A stretch of DNA of 26,239 nucleotides. It comes from Isoetes engelmannii. Its lineage: Eukaryota; Streptophyta; Lycopodiopsida; Isoetales; Isoetaceae. The stretch covers positions 1 through 26,239 of the forward strand of contig JAANSK020128901.1 of NCBI GenBank assembly GCA_011763485.2, written 5' to 3'. The notes beneath the pieces were generated by a model that had not been told where the DNA came from, searched no databases, and saw only the letters and a list, made by a program, of their open reading frames with translations. The position numbers were made by a program, and so were the translations under genes. Of the stretch, positions 10,302 to 20,567 are shown one piece after another. Every line of letters starts with the position of its first letter. Position 1 is the first letter of the stretch.

Positions 10302-11183
10302 CTAATCATAATTAAAAGCTATAGTCGGAATCTTGTTCCTAGCATCCAAAAGATGATTTTCACTTGGATAATCCTTAATTGCATCATCAAGAACTTTAGA
10401 AGCTTCCTCATATTTTCTGAGTTCAGCAAGTGCTCTAGCCTTTCGATTAATGCTCTTTACATGAGTAGAGTCTATCTCAAGTGCTTTATGTGCATCCTCT
10501 AGTGCTTCATCAAAGGCCTTCATTCTAATCCATGCTTCAGACCTGTTCGACAAAGCGTCTACCATTGTTTCTTTATGTTGAGAAGGATTACAAGATTCAA
10601 TACACAGGGTATACATATCTATAGCATCTTTCCATTTTTTTGCTTTAAATATACGATTACCCTCCATCTTTAGAGCACTTGAGTCCATTCCACATGCCCA
10701 ACTTGGAAACTCATCAAGACTAACTATATTTGCTGGTTCATCTACGCTCAAAACATTGGGACCAGTAGTACTGATTTTGAAATGCGGATCCTTTATGGCA
10801 ACTTTGAGACCTTTTGGAAAATGCTTAGCCATTTTCGATCTTGCTACATTATGGATATAAATTATGCATGCTTTACCACGTAAATCCTCCACTATACTTT
10901 TAATGGTATCAACTTTGAAAGCATCAACACATAGGGTCCCAAACAAGACTCTATTCTTGTGGATGGTGCCCACTTTTAGATCAGAAAGAGTGATTGGAAG
11001 AATGGAAAATAAATCAGTGGCTGGAGTCTTGGGACTAGATGGCTCGTAGTAAATTGCACCATCTTTGGGTTTGGGAATTTCAGCTTTGAGAAAGGAATAA
11101 GTTTTCTCATGAATTGCGATGAGACTCTCCTTGTCCATGGCTTTTGATGCCATGATAGTCTTGAAGTGGAAATTGGAATCCAT
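10302..11183 (-). CDS. TPR protein, N-terminal part of the plant TPR-SET (SMYD4-like) family
   Basis: Intact single-exon frame of 293 aa. Residues about 59-160 (LFSILPITLSDLKVGTIHKN; VLFGTLCVDAFKVDTIKSIVED; HFPKGLKVAIKDPHFKI; SVDEPANIV) match the N-terminal region I know from plant proteins that carry TPRs followed by a SET domain. Three TPR units follow at about 170-203 (GNRIFKAKKWKDAIDMYTLCI), 208-241 (LSNRSEAWIRMKAFDEALEDA) and 242-275 (RKARALAELRKYEEASKVLDD). TPRs bind partner proteins. Family members continue into a zinc/MYND and SET lysine-methyltransferase region; here the frame stops 18 residues after the third TPR, so no catalytic part exists. I chose the ATG at 11183 because it is the first in frame; MASKAMDKES eleven codons on is an alternative. 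It is either a truncated paralogue, a retrocopy, or an exon whose downstream exons are lost. The fully open frame suggests recent origin or selection. Confidence 0.75.
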   Translation of the reverse strand: MDSNFHFKTIMASKAMDKESLIAIHEKTYSFLKAEIPKPKDGAIYYEPSSPKTPATDLFSILPITLSDLKVGTIHKNRVLFGTLCVDAFKVDTIKSIVEDLRGKACIIYIHNVARSKMAKHFPKGLKVAIKDPHFKISTTGPNVLSVDEPANIVSLDEFPSWACGMDSSALKMEGNRIFKAKKWKDAIDMYTLCIESCNPSQHKETMVDALSNRSEAWIRMKAFDEALEDAHKALEIDSTHVKSINRKARALAELRKYEEASKVLDDAIKDYPSENHLLDARNKIPTIAFNYD

Positions 11184-11640
11184 GGGACCTCGAACATTGT
11201 TTTGTTGGAGTGGTGCTTAAATCATACATAATAAGAGCATCTTTAGCTCTGATTCTACCTTATCATTGTCCTATTTCCTCGTTAGAAAATGGTTTTGATT
11301 AGTGTCATGATTCACACCGAGACAAAAAGAAAAGAAAATGTTCAATACGTTCGTGTGCATGTATGTTCTATTTTTAGTTTACAAACCTACTTTATTGTTT
11401 TATGAAGTTTCTTTGATGCGGATATACTATAATAAGTAATATAAAACTTTTGGTACTCTTTTGGATTTTAGGGCAACCCCAAGTATTTAAGTCCACATTG
11501 CACATAAGAGCATGTATATTTAATTATAATAATTTTGGGACATATTTTGGGTTCTCTGCCAACCCAAGTGGGGTTTTACTTCAACAACCAAGTTTGATTA
11601 TTTAAGGGACTTTTTAAGATTCCAATCGACTTCATCATTA
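11184..11640. other. Upstream region of the TPR gene
   Basis: It is AT-rich. AATAAGAGCATCTTT at about 11229-11243 has its inverse near 14400-14414, and a related ATAAGAGCATG lies near 11503. Such AGAGCATC words are common at ends of plant MITEs, but no complete element could be delimited. No convincing TATA box for the minus-strand gene is seen. Confidence 0.3.
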
Positions 11641-12429
11641 CTTTTTTTTTCTCAATTGGTCTAAAAGGAATTTTATTTGAGCCAAAAGAGGAAAACTACC
11701 TATGATCTGAAGTTGGAAACCCAGTTCAACATGGTCTCTCTATACTCTCTCTCTTTTTCTTTTTTTTTTGGGGGGGGGGGGTTTGCATGTTACCAACTGT
11801 AGATCACACTTGTATTTCCGCGTTAAAAATGTAGAGGACAATCTTTTTCTCCAGGCAAGCTTAAGTACTAAAAGGTCGACCTCGAAAATCACTATGGGAA
11901 CTCAAAATACGAAATCCAAGTTCCATAACTTATGGTCAATATATTGCATAAAGTTGACCTTCCCAGTGACTCAAATATTTTCTATTAGCGCAAGAAGGTA
12001 TCTTATACAACTTTATATTGTTAAGTAGAATATGATTTGGTAAATGTATTATGTGTGGTGTATTATTTCGTATTTCTAAAAGGCGCATGTATATTTATAT
12101 TGGTTTTACATTTTTTTTCTTCTATGGTTTCAGCCATGTATGTATTTATGTATTTTTATTAATCTTTAAATGGCATGCAGTGAACGCAGGGTTTTACTTT
12201 AGGATTGAGATTGGGTCAATGACTATGGCGATGATGCAAGTCGCTCGATTTTGAGACATATACTCTTGAAGTTGCAGCTACATTATAAGAGGAATACATT
12301 TATGCTCCATCAACACTCATTGCTTAATATAGAAACATCATGTCGACGTGCTGGGATTAAGGAACCATCTCTACATCAATAGAAAATATCAAAGCTTCTA
12401 AAAACAACAAACTGGTTCTACAAGTTTGG
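11641..12429. other. AT-rich DNA with a T-run and G-run
   Basis: At about 11759-11781 a long T tract is followed immediately by a run of about 12 G. A CT dinucleotide tract (CTCTCTCTC) lies just before. The open frames at 11768-12028 and 12051-12254 (plus) show no domain and are probably chance. Confidence 0.45.
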
Positions 12430-12960
12430 TCCTGGTTGCTATCTCTCTTTCATGTGGCCTTGATTAGCTAGCAGGTGCTTCTTGCTATTTACCCTCCAAT
12501 TGGAAAAGGTTGCAACAAGAAGCTTTTCATTTAGTGTCAGGTTGATTGGTGTGGTCTATCTGGAAAAGACGACGGTTAATGGGCTTAACAATTACTGTTG
12601 ACCAACTTCTTCACGAGGCACAAGATATATTTGTGAAGAGATACCTATGTGTCCAGTTTGCTCTTGAGAAGGAATGAAATCGACATCCAATGCTCCTCGC
12701 CTCTGTTGGACGCCCTGTATGAATATTAGCAAAAGCAACTGGGGGGTCTAGGGGGATTTAGTTCAATGGTTGAAATAAAAAAAATTTGAGATGATGTTTT
12801 CAATGGTTTAATCCGTAGTGTTATAATGTATTATTAGTAATATAATTATGAATTTGATCTGTAAGCCCCCCTTTTTTTTACTTATTTTTTGTATGTGGGA
12901 TGTCTGGTTGAATGTACAATATTAATATATTTTTGTCAATACAATATCAAAAAATAATGG
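12430..12960 (+). pseudogene. LINE (L1-type) 3' end: ORF2 C-terminus and 3' UTR
   Basis: Plus-strand translation near 12510-12590 gives AFHLVSG, a stop, then LVWSIWKRRRLMGL. This matches the post-zf-RVT C-terminus of plant LINE ORF2 and parallels LHLASTWIIWSIWKRWNL in the fragment at 16985-17335. A distal DQLLHEAQDIFVKRYLC follows. From about 12720 the sequence is an AT-rich 3' UTR ending near 12955 in an A-rich tail. It is 5'-truncated and has in-frame stops. No target duplication was found. Confidence 0.6.
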
Positions 12961-13117
12961 GATGTGTATGGTTCCAAAATTGTTTGGCCCTGTCGGTGCC
13001 TTGGGGGATTCTGTACTCATTCCAAAGTTTTACGAGAATTAGATGATTTCATAGCTATCTTCTGCAACGAGATACCCAATTAGATAAGGTGATGTCAAAT
13101 TATGGGTTGCCAACGAA

Positions 13118-13268
13118 TTAGGGATGATAAACAAGAGTGGTTTGTTCAACTTAAGCTTATAATCTGGAAATGCATCTTAAGCAGTAAGCATGACCACGAC
13201 AATATAGTAGGATAACAATGTTGTAGGATGATGACAAACAAGAGTGGTTTGTTACTCAACATAAGCCT
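13118..13268. repeat. Direct repeat of about 38 bp around a dispersed block
   Basis: AAACAAGAGTGGTTTGTT with neighbouring GATGA and CAAC-TAAGC occurs at about 13118-13155 and again at 13228-13268. Between them, 13187-13236 (ATGACCACGACAATATAGTA, GGATAACAATGTTGTAGGAT) is similar to 14932-14985. Confidence 0.6.
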
Positions 13269-13271
13269 ATC

Positions 13272-13440
13272 ATACATTTTTTCACATCGTTTTTCTATGA
13301 TTTTCTTGTTGTATTCGTCGAGGTGTACTAAATAGTATTTCTAGAGTGCACCCATTATGGGCCGTTGATTTTCGTTAGCTGCAATAATCCGAGGGCTGTT
13401 GTCTTTCTCTGCATGTGTTTGTGCATGAACACTATGCATG
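13272..13440 (-). repeat. 169-bp dispersed repeat, copy B
   Basis: This is the inverted partner of 4722-4890: same length, no gaps, about 93% identical. In both copies the CATGCA tract lies on the outer side, so the two form inverted ends around 8.4 kb. It has no coding frame. Confidence 0.85.
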
Positions 13441-13498
13441 TGCATGCGTGTGCATGTGCATGTGCATGTGTGCATGTGTGTGCATGTGCATGTGTACT
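13431..13498. repeat. TGCATG/TGTGCA microsatellite
   Basis: Alternating purine-pyrimidine tract of TGCATG and TGTGCATG words joined directly to repeat copy B. It creates cysteine- and methionine-rich false frames on both strands. Confidence 0.85.
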
Positions 13499-14557
13499 TG
13501 CCTCTTGGATTCTTGTTGTCGGAGTGGATTTTGGCCGACGGAAGGTTATCACGAAGGTGGATTTTTTCTTACACTTACAAAGGTATTTGTTTTTTAATGT
13601 TTCTTCAGTCAGCATAATGGTTTTTTCTACAAGGTATTAATTTCCTGGTTCTACAGTACAGTGTTGCAAAATCCACCTTTGTTTCCTTCCCTTTGTCTAT
13701 TTTAAGATTTGGTTGCAGATTTAAATAAAGTTTACAGTTTAGGACCTTTAATTGAACTACAAGGTGAATCATGCATTATCCTTAAGCTCTGTCATTGTGT
13801 AATGCTGCTAGACATACAATCTTATCCCTGTTATGTCGGATTTGGGTCAAAACCTTTTTATTAAAACTTCACAGCCTCCCCACATCACTCACTTGGTATT
13901 CTTTGCTGCAAAAATCAAGAAATCTATTCAGAATGCATGCTCCCCAGAGTCGGATTTCGTAGGGGTTGCCCTGTCTTCTCTCAACCTCCTGAAGCATATC
14001 ATGATCCTCGTACATGCATCCGCATGCGCCTCCTATCCTGCATCACCCAAAGCCTTTCATGGCTCCCTAACAATGGCTGATACATCTCCTGCATTCCACC
14101 ACTATTATTCTTACCACTTTTAGCACTTTAAAATATAAATTATTATTATTGTTATGCCCCACTTTATTATTATTGTCAACTCTATTATCATGTCCTTATA
14201 GTCATGCATTGTGCATTCAACTGTTTATTTTTAATTATGTGCAGTTAAGCACGAGGAGAATGGCGCAAAGCAAATAAGGTGCAAGCTCATGAGCACAAAC
14301 CACCACCATCAGCACACCACCACCTGCACATAGCACATAGTAATAACCCCATTGGTGTGATGTCATTACGGTTGCAGACTATTCGATTCGCACATCAATA
14401 AAGATGCTCTTATTAAAGCACATAGACTTTATATATTGTTTTTTGTTTTTGGTAATTTAAATTCCGAAATAAACATATGCTTAAGATATTTTAAATATGT
14501 CTATAATAGAATTATATATCTTGTGTACTTTGTTATCCTTCCCTACACCATCCCCAA
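13499..14557. other. Unassigned DNA, one 96-aa frame, TTA microsatellite
   Basis: A plus-strand frame at 13833-14123 (MSDLGQNLFIKTSQPP...) has plausible composition but no recognised domain. A TTATTATTATTG tract occupies about 14139-14180. The interval 14230-14400 is rich in CACCACCA-type words. No gene can be supported. Confidence 0.35.
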
Positions 14558-14573
14558 GGCCCCGAAAGGGGCC
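14558..14573. other. Hairpin with GAAA tetraloop
   Basis: GGCCCCGAAAGGGGCC forms a perfect 6-bp GC stem closed by a GNRA-type GAAA loop, followed by A4T8. It resembles a terminator, but in a plant nuclear context no transcript is known to end here. Confidence 0.6.
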
Positions 14574-14653
14574 AAAATTTTTTTTAGTTAACACAAACCA
14601 TTACATCCAATACTTTTAAATAAATTCCCCCTAAAACCCCCTTTGGTTTAGGT

Positions 14654-14921
14654 GCATATTCACACGGGGAGTGACGTAGGGCAGCGAGAGCCCCTTTCAT
14701 ACCTCTAAAAATAGTATAATATACGTATGAGATCAACACCATTGAGTACATTGCCCCAAACCTTATAGTATTTTGCAAGTCCCGTTATACAGTATAAGAA
14801 AACTTGTACGAGCATACCCCACAAACGAGGATCGCTATCTACGGTACAAATCAAAGCATAACTCGTGAATATGCCCATCCAACAGCTCTCGTTGCCCGGA
14901 GTCACCCCCGTGTGAATATGC
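14654..14921. repeat. 37-38 bp inverted repeat with 190-bp spacer
   Basis: The left arm 14654-14691 and right arm 14885-14921 match at about 33 of 38 positions. They share a perfect GCATATTCACACGGGG and a distal CGAGAGC. A third partial copy (GTGAATATGCC) lies at about 14867-14877 in the same orientation as the right arm. The minus-strand frame 14705-15013 crosses the right arm and has no recognised family. Confidence 0.75.
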
Positions 14922-14924
14922 CAA

Positions 14925-16440
14925 ACCATGACCATGACAAATAGTAGGATGAGAATGTAGTAGAATGATAACAATATAGTAGGATGACTCTTAATGGTTA
15001 AAAAGATTTTCAAGACCTTATAATTTACCTAGTCGCTGCCACAAACTATTCATGCAAATGATCATATATTTATTTGTTATTCTATATGGTTGAGGACTAT
15101 TATAAAAACTTAAACTAATTCTAAGAGAAGTGATGCCTTTATCTATTCTTTCATGTACAAAGAACCATCGGAGATTCATCTACAAAGGGCAACATCAAGG
15201 CCAAGTATAGAATTCTTAGTATAGAGTTTCCTCAAGATGAAGAAAACCATGACAGAGCTGGAAGTATCATGTAGCCAAAGAAAAGAGATAAAACATACAC
15301 ATCCCTACAAAGCCTCTTGTGGGAGGGGCCTATAGGTTTGGTTGCCAGAATAAAAGGAGTGAGACCCAAGCCTCTTGTGCTAAATGCAGCGAATATTTGT
15401 GAATACCCTGAAAGTAAAATACATCAATAATAGTAGGAATCTGAGGAACTACCCGGAAGAACAAAATCTGCAAAGCATGGAAGGAAATTTTTATTGTATA
15501 AATAAGCTATCTTGTTAACGAAAATAAAAGTTTCTATAAACCATCACCTTATGACACCAAAAATGAAACTATGGCAATGGCCGGGCAATGGATTGCATTC
15601 GCATATGCTGTCAACAACACAACTACAAGTGGATGGAAACACCCCTTCTACTTTTGTCATTTAATAATATCTCCTTTCAACCTCCCATAGCCTTGTAGCA
15701 TTACATCAGCCTAAGACAGTGTGTGCTTCCTAACTAGAATTTACTATAGCTTGAGCTCCATAAACTTGCAAATATACAATGTAAAATTTTTTTGGAGTAC
15801 ATAATCGCCTCTACAATCCATGCTCTCGTCATTTTGGGTATGCTGCTTGTGGCCAAAGCATGCGATCATGAACAACTCAAAAGAGCGGGGGTGATAAGAA
15901 GAAAGGATTAATATAGAATGAAGGAATCACAAATGCATATGAATGGAAGATTGATATTCACTAGCTAAATAGGACTTCTGCATGCAAAGGTATGTTAAGG
16001 CAAACTTGAGATTCACTAAGCTAAACTTGAGATTCACTGGATGTAATGTAGTCTCACATGCAAATGCATGTGGATGGAAATCTGAGAGTGACCGGCTGAG
16101 AAAGGGCCTATGCATGCATTGACTAGCAGAGAAGGTGCTATGCATGCACGAGCATAGGCTTGCATGTCCAAATCAAAGGTTCGAAGGGCAAACTAACTAG
16201 ATACAAAGTGTGGTCTATAAATACTACTGGCATACCCTCATACAAATACAACACCACAATCATATGAAAAACCATAATAAAATGACCATATGATTATACG
16301 TTTTGCGTGATGAACCATTTTTTGTGATATTATCTCTTGCATAGGCAGATTGCTTTCACTCAGTGGATTATCTTTGTCTGCTAAAATTTTATTCATGCCC
16401 TTGCAATTATACGTGTACTTCTGTGGAATATTGAACAAAA
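14925..16440. other. Unassigned repeat-poor DNA
   Basis: 14932-14985 is a diverged copy of 13187-13236. A short direct repeat of AAACTTGAGATTCACT occurs twice at about 16003-16040. The region around 16100-16160 has several GCATGCA words. The minus-strand frame 15927-16145 mainly reflects that repeat. No gene is recognised. Confidence 0.4.
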
Positions 16441-16559
16441 TTTGACGTCCTTAAAAAAAAACAAAAAAGTAACAGCCTTTTTTTCTCATGACAACAGTTA
16501 TTCTTGTCGAAGTCCACTATTTCCGTTATTCCCCTCCATGTTCCAAAAACTGAAATCTA

Positions 16560-16810
16560 TGTTAAGTTACAAAGATACACTCTGCACTTGAAACACAAGA
16601 TAACTTGATGCATACTCTGAGTAACATCATTAGAAAAGCAAATAACTTGCGCAAACTTCTCCCTCTAGGAATGACCCGTCATGATTAGGCTTCTACCATT
16701 CCCATTTTGTTGATGCATTCGTAATATCTCTTCCTCACTAGTGGTTTAGTAAGAACATTAATTGTCATGAGATTTACCTTAAGATGCTTTGAGTTCACTT
16801 GCTCTACACA
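16560..16810 (-). mobile_element. Ty1/copia fossil: RNase H end, polypurine tract, LTR edge
   Basis: On the minus strand HLKVNLMTINVLTKPLVRKR and YYECINKMGMVEA match the conserved C-terminus of copia pol, with LTKPL as key motif. A purine tract (GAGGGAGAAG, about 16657-16668) follows, as expected before a 3' LTR, and what follows to about 16560 may be LTR. It is a truncated fossil. It could be the lost pol end of the copia element at 5926-7744, but the distance makes a separate copy likelier. Confidence 0.65.
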
Positions 16811-16984
16811 AACTCTGTTGTTTTGCATACGCGAAATACGCGGTTTAGTTGTTTTTGCATACTTGAATTTTTTCAAATGCCGTATTTTTTTTTGATGTAT
16901 TATATTTCAAAATAGTAACATATCATACCAATCATACGTATTAAGTATAAAACATATGAAGTATTGAACCTATGTCTATATGAT

Positions 16985-17335
16985 GAGGAATGAGATAATT
17001 GAGCCCTGCTTTTTCTTGTGTCAGCATGTTCGGCTTTCTTGACAGTGGCTTTTGAACCTTTTGCATTATGATTTGAATAGTCAGTATGTCTTATTGTCAG
17101 TCTATCCTAGATCTTGGGACAAGCTGGCAAAGAGGGCTCTCCACTTGGCATCCACTTGGATCATCTGGTCCATCTGGAAGAGATGGAATCTCCCATCTTC
17201 AAGGGACATGTCTTTTCCGATAATCAAGTGCTCAGCGATGCTCGTAGTCGCATTGTAAAAGCTTCTAAGTGTTCTTCCTTAACTACAGAAATAAAACATG
17301 GAATAGAAAATGTTTCATTCTTATTCTTTTGGAAC
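16985..17335 (+). pseudogene. LINE (L1-type) ORF2 C-terminal fragment
   Basis: Plus-strand translation gives EIIEPCFFLCQHVRLS, LLNLLHYDLNSQYVLLSVY and WDKLAKRALHLASTWIIWSI, with WKRW. This is the usual C-terminal part after the CPLC-VET zinc motif of plant LINE ORF2. It overlaps in content with the end of the fragment at 3960-4300 and with the tail at 12430. It lacks everything upstream and has stops (one after HVRLS). Confidence 0.65.
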
Positions 17336-17339
17336 TGAG

Positions 17340-18963
17340 AATGGTATGGCGGAATTGGCAGATGCTGCGGAAGGATTCTATATACCCATCGCCGAATCGT
17401 GAGATTCTTGTAGTGGTTCTCAAGAGGACCATGTCGTGTCACACTTGAGACCCTCTAGCCATGATATTGGCTGCATGATCGGTCGTTAAAGAAGAGTCTC
17501 TGCATGCATTTCTGGATCGCCATCTGTCATTATGGAAACCCCAGTGATGGAGGAGCCAAACGAGCTGGAGCCCCTCCACTCCAACACCTTGATATGCATG
17601 TGGATGGCATAACGTGCAACCTCCTCTACCTAGGGCTAACATGGCAGTGAAACTTCTCTTGGCAGAGTGCATAGATGCCATTCCCAACCAAAAACCAGAT
17701 AAAATAGGGAAAGTTGACAAGTTCACACTAAAAAAGAGAGGCGCTAGCAAAGTCTCGTGCAACATCATAGCCTGTCAGGCATATGACAGACACTCCAGCC
17801 TGGAGGCAAGCTGCACCTGTGCATCAACGCCACCAGCCCAAGCACCTGAGGAACGCTGGAAAGAGGTCCAAGCGATGGCAAAGAGCAACATGGTTTGAAT
17901 TGCTGCTTTGGTAGAGGACATGCAGGCCTCCACACTCAAATTGCTCAAGAGGCAACTGGCCACAAAAAAAGCAGCGTGTTTCAAACATGGAAACCCGCAT
18001 GCAGCAGCTTGAGGATGGCCTTTGCCTAGCACACTCTGAAAGGCAACAAGATAGAGCAAGACCTGCTGATCTCCAGACTAGTTTGGACACCTTGACCTAT
18101 AGCATGGGCGTCATGGTTTGCGTCAGAGAACTTTGTGAGGAGGGAACTCGAGCACTCCTAACCCAACTTCGCACAGAAGCTGAAGAGATGGCAGGCTTCT
18201 AGACCAAGGTCAGTTGTCGGGAGAAAACCTCCTCAGCTAGGGACATAAAGCTGGCCTCCAAACTTCAGGGATTGGAGCATTGAGTCATTTTGCAAGATCA
18301 AGAGGTACATGGGCTGCGTACCTCAGTTTCTCAGCAAAGCAAAGGCCTACATGCAGATGCTCATGCTCAGCAGAAACATTGTGTGAGCAAATTAACAAAT
18401 ACGCAAAAGCTCCTACAAGAGCTAAGGCCTTAGATACAGGGGGTGCAGGTTACCAACACCATACAACTTTTGTCGTGCCTCTATTCTCGTGCATCCACAT
18501 GATGAGCCTGCTTCAAAGGATCAAAAGCCAGCAAGATGCCAACTTAGACATGCATCTGCTGCCCCATCACGATGTCCAGTATCGCCACACATACAACAGC
18601 CACCACTTGTTCAGGCGATCAACATTGCCCCAAAGCTTGGTGAGCAACAAGAACACAATCGGAGACGGCATAATGTGGTGGTTCATGGACTCCCGGAGCA
18701 AGCAAAAGAGCATCTCATTAGGCGCCTCCAAGACTAGGTTCTCGCTTGCATGACATTTGAGACCCCAATACACATTGTGCGGGCAAGCCGCCTTGGTACT
18801 GCATGCTCAAACTGCCCACGCGTAGTCACATTCACAGTCGCAGACACACGGTTGCGAGAAACAATATTGCATCATGGCAAGCGATTGAAGTGTACCACCC
18901 TCTATGTTGACCAATATCTCACCCCAACATAACAGAACTCTCGCCGACAACCATTGGCTCAGG
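17340..18963 (+). pseudogene. L1-type LINE ORF1: coiled coil plus RRM, broken
   Basis: ORF1 encodes the RNA-binding, trimer-forming protein of L1 elements. Visible parts: an N-terminal basic stretch (17614-17898, with KIGKVDKFTLKKRG); a long coiled-coil-like stretch rich in Q, L, E and K (17987-18300, METRMQQLEDGLCLAHSERQ); and an RRM/C-terminal part at 18489-18960. The last contains RRHNVVVHGLPEQAKEHLIR, then VRASRLGTACSNCPRVVTF, RLRETILHHGKRLK and TLYVDQYLTPT. The order NVVVHGLPE, RASRLG, P-VVTF, R-ILHHGKRLK, LYVDQYLTP is that of the L1 ORF1p RRM and C-terminal domain (Transposase_22 type). The copy is shifted between frames at least twice and has in-frame stops after RRLQD and LTPT. It ends exactly where the gypsy LTR begins, so ORF2 was probably separated by that insertion. 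Confidence 0.75.
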
Positions 18964-19019
18964 TGTGACTTTTCCCGAGAATGTACGATATGAATACGTA
19001 TATTCTACGACCACGTCAC

Positions 19020-19048
19020 TATACAAGTCGTCTAAGACGACTTGTATA
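19020..19048. other. 29-bp perfect palindromic hairpin in the LTR
   Basis: TATACAAGTCGTCT and its exact complement AGACGACTTGTATA flank one central A: 14-bp arms, no mismatch, about 55 bp inside the LTR start. Confidence 0.9.
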
Positions 19049-20546
19049 TGTGGTATCGAACCATACTTAGATGGTGCGTCCATAAGTTATTTATGCCACC
19101 TAAGGTATGGGATACCAATCGCCACATGGACATCCACCATATTGAGGTGTATCGCCACATGGAAATGATGTAGTGGAGCAAAGTGTGTTGGCCTAACCTA
19201 ACTATTTATAGCCAATCCTAACCCTACGCTCGTCCTTCTTCCAGAATTTTGAAACGTCGCAAAAGCTCTGATTCAGGAATCGATTGCGACGAGAGCGTGT
19301 TCTGGAGTGGAGGCAAAAGGGATAGTGCAACAGCTTGAATTCGCTTGCATCCAAGAACTTGAGGAGGACGAATATGCCAGGTGCAGATGAAAGTTCATCT
19401 GGAACATGTATTTCGAGTAGATAGTTAGCTAACTCACCTAGTATCTAGTATTCTAGCTGAGTTAGCATGTTGTATTGCCAGTAGAGCTATGCTAGAACCT
19501 TAGATATGATCTTGAACCCTCATCAATGAACCCTAACTGTTAATTAGATTGTACGATTAGGATTATATGATTATTCTCTTGTTATCAAGTTATGTGTTGG
19601 ATGCTGGTTGATCTCTTGTTCGAACCTCTTGTGTATTGGAAAGGGGTAGAGACTAAAGCTTATTGTAGATTATGCTTCTAATTTAGGTCATATAATTCCC
19701 ATTATATTTCGGCCTGTGCATAGAGCCCACCTGGCTGGAGGGACTATGAGGAGACTGAACACCAGACAATGTGGTAGGGTGATGAATGGAGTACATGACC
19801 CTGCTGGGCTAGGCTATAGGGGTCCTCTTAGCGAACTAGGCTTATACTCGGTCACTTCGTGAGGTCTGAGTATGGGTTCGACACTCTTTGAGTCAGGTGC
19901 CGCCCTGACTCACCTATTAGCAGGTGCCGTCCTGGTAGGCATAAGGGGAGTAAGTCGAGTACGGGTGTCTGTCGTCACGACCCTCTGGTCGCCCAAGATT
20001 AATCTTACCATGGTAGGAAATACAACCCCTCCTGCCTCATCAGACCAGGGAGATGCAACTTGGAGTAGTTCCCTTGGGTGATACCAAGAGACTATGTATT
20101 CAGAAGGCTACAGTCGCCTCAGAGTACGTTCTAGCCTATCTGCATAGTATGCACATGAGGGGTGGATGGAGTGGTCAACCCTAGCCATTGCCTATATGCC
20201 AGCCCAAGTCATTGTCAGAACTCAATCTGGTCTATCTTGGAGCCCTTACCGTCAGTCATCTCCCTATGAGTCAGAGCCGGGGTAGGAGCTTCCCATGTAT
20301 AGTATCAGTTAGATATATGTTATATTGCTTACGATGTTTGATGAATTTGCTACCCTTTGAGGTAGTTATACGTGCTATACATTATGTGCTTACATATGTT
20401 TTGTGCTTTCGCTGTATAGGAGCCCGTTGAGGAAGGGCAAATGACACCTTCGTTCCTCGACTCGGAGTCCTGACCATTCCAGGATTCAAGTTTGACGAAG
20501 GGCCCATTCGATGGCGAGGCGATTCGATAGGGGGTTCTCGGCGAAG

Positions 20547-20567
20547 TATACGATGGGGCATCGTATA
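20547..20567. other. Perfect hairpin near the LTR 3' end
   Basis: TATACGATG, loop GGG, CATCGTATA: 9-bp arms without mismatch, 20 bp before the LTR end. Confidence 0.85.

Noticed and set aside
11228-14415. A 3.2-kb element with AATAAGAGCATCTTT inverted ends
   Set aside because: Only 14-15 bp match and the adjoining sequence shows no further similarity or target duplication; such words are common in plant DNA.
14558-14585. Rho-independent terminator
   Set aside because: The hairpin plus T-run looks bacterial, but the surroundings are plant nuclear repeats with no bacterial genes.
17345-17400. Sequence resembling the 5' half of a bacterial or plastid tRNA-Leu (ATGGCGGAATTGGCAGATGC)
   Set aside because: No matching acceptor stem, anticodon arm or T-arm follows within tRNA distance; taken as chance inside LINE-derived DNA.
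17439-18090. Minus-strand frames across the LINE ORF1 region
   Set aside because: They are complements of the ORF1 coding strand and have no domain of their own.
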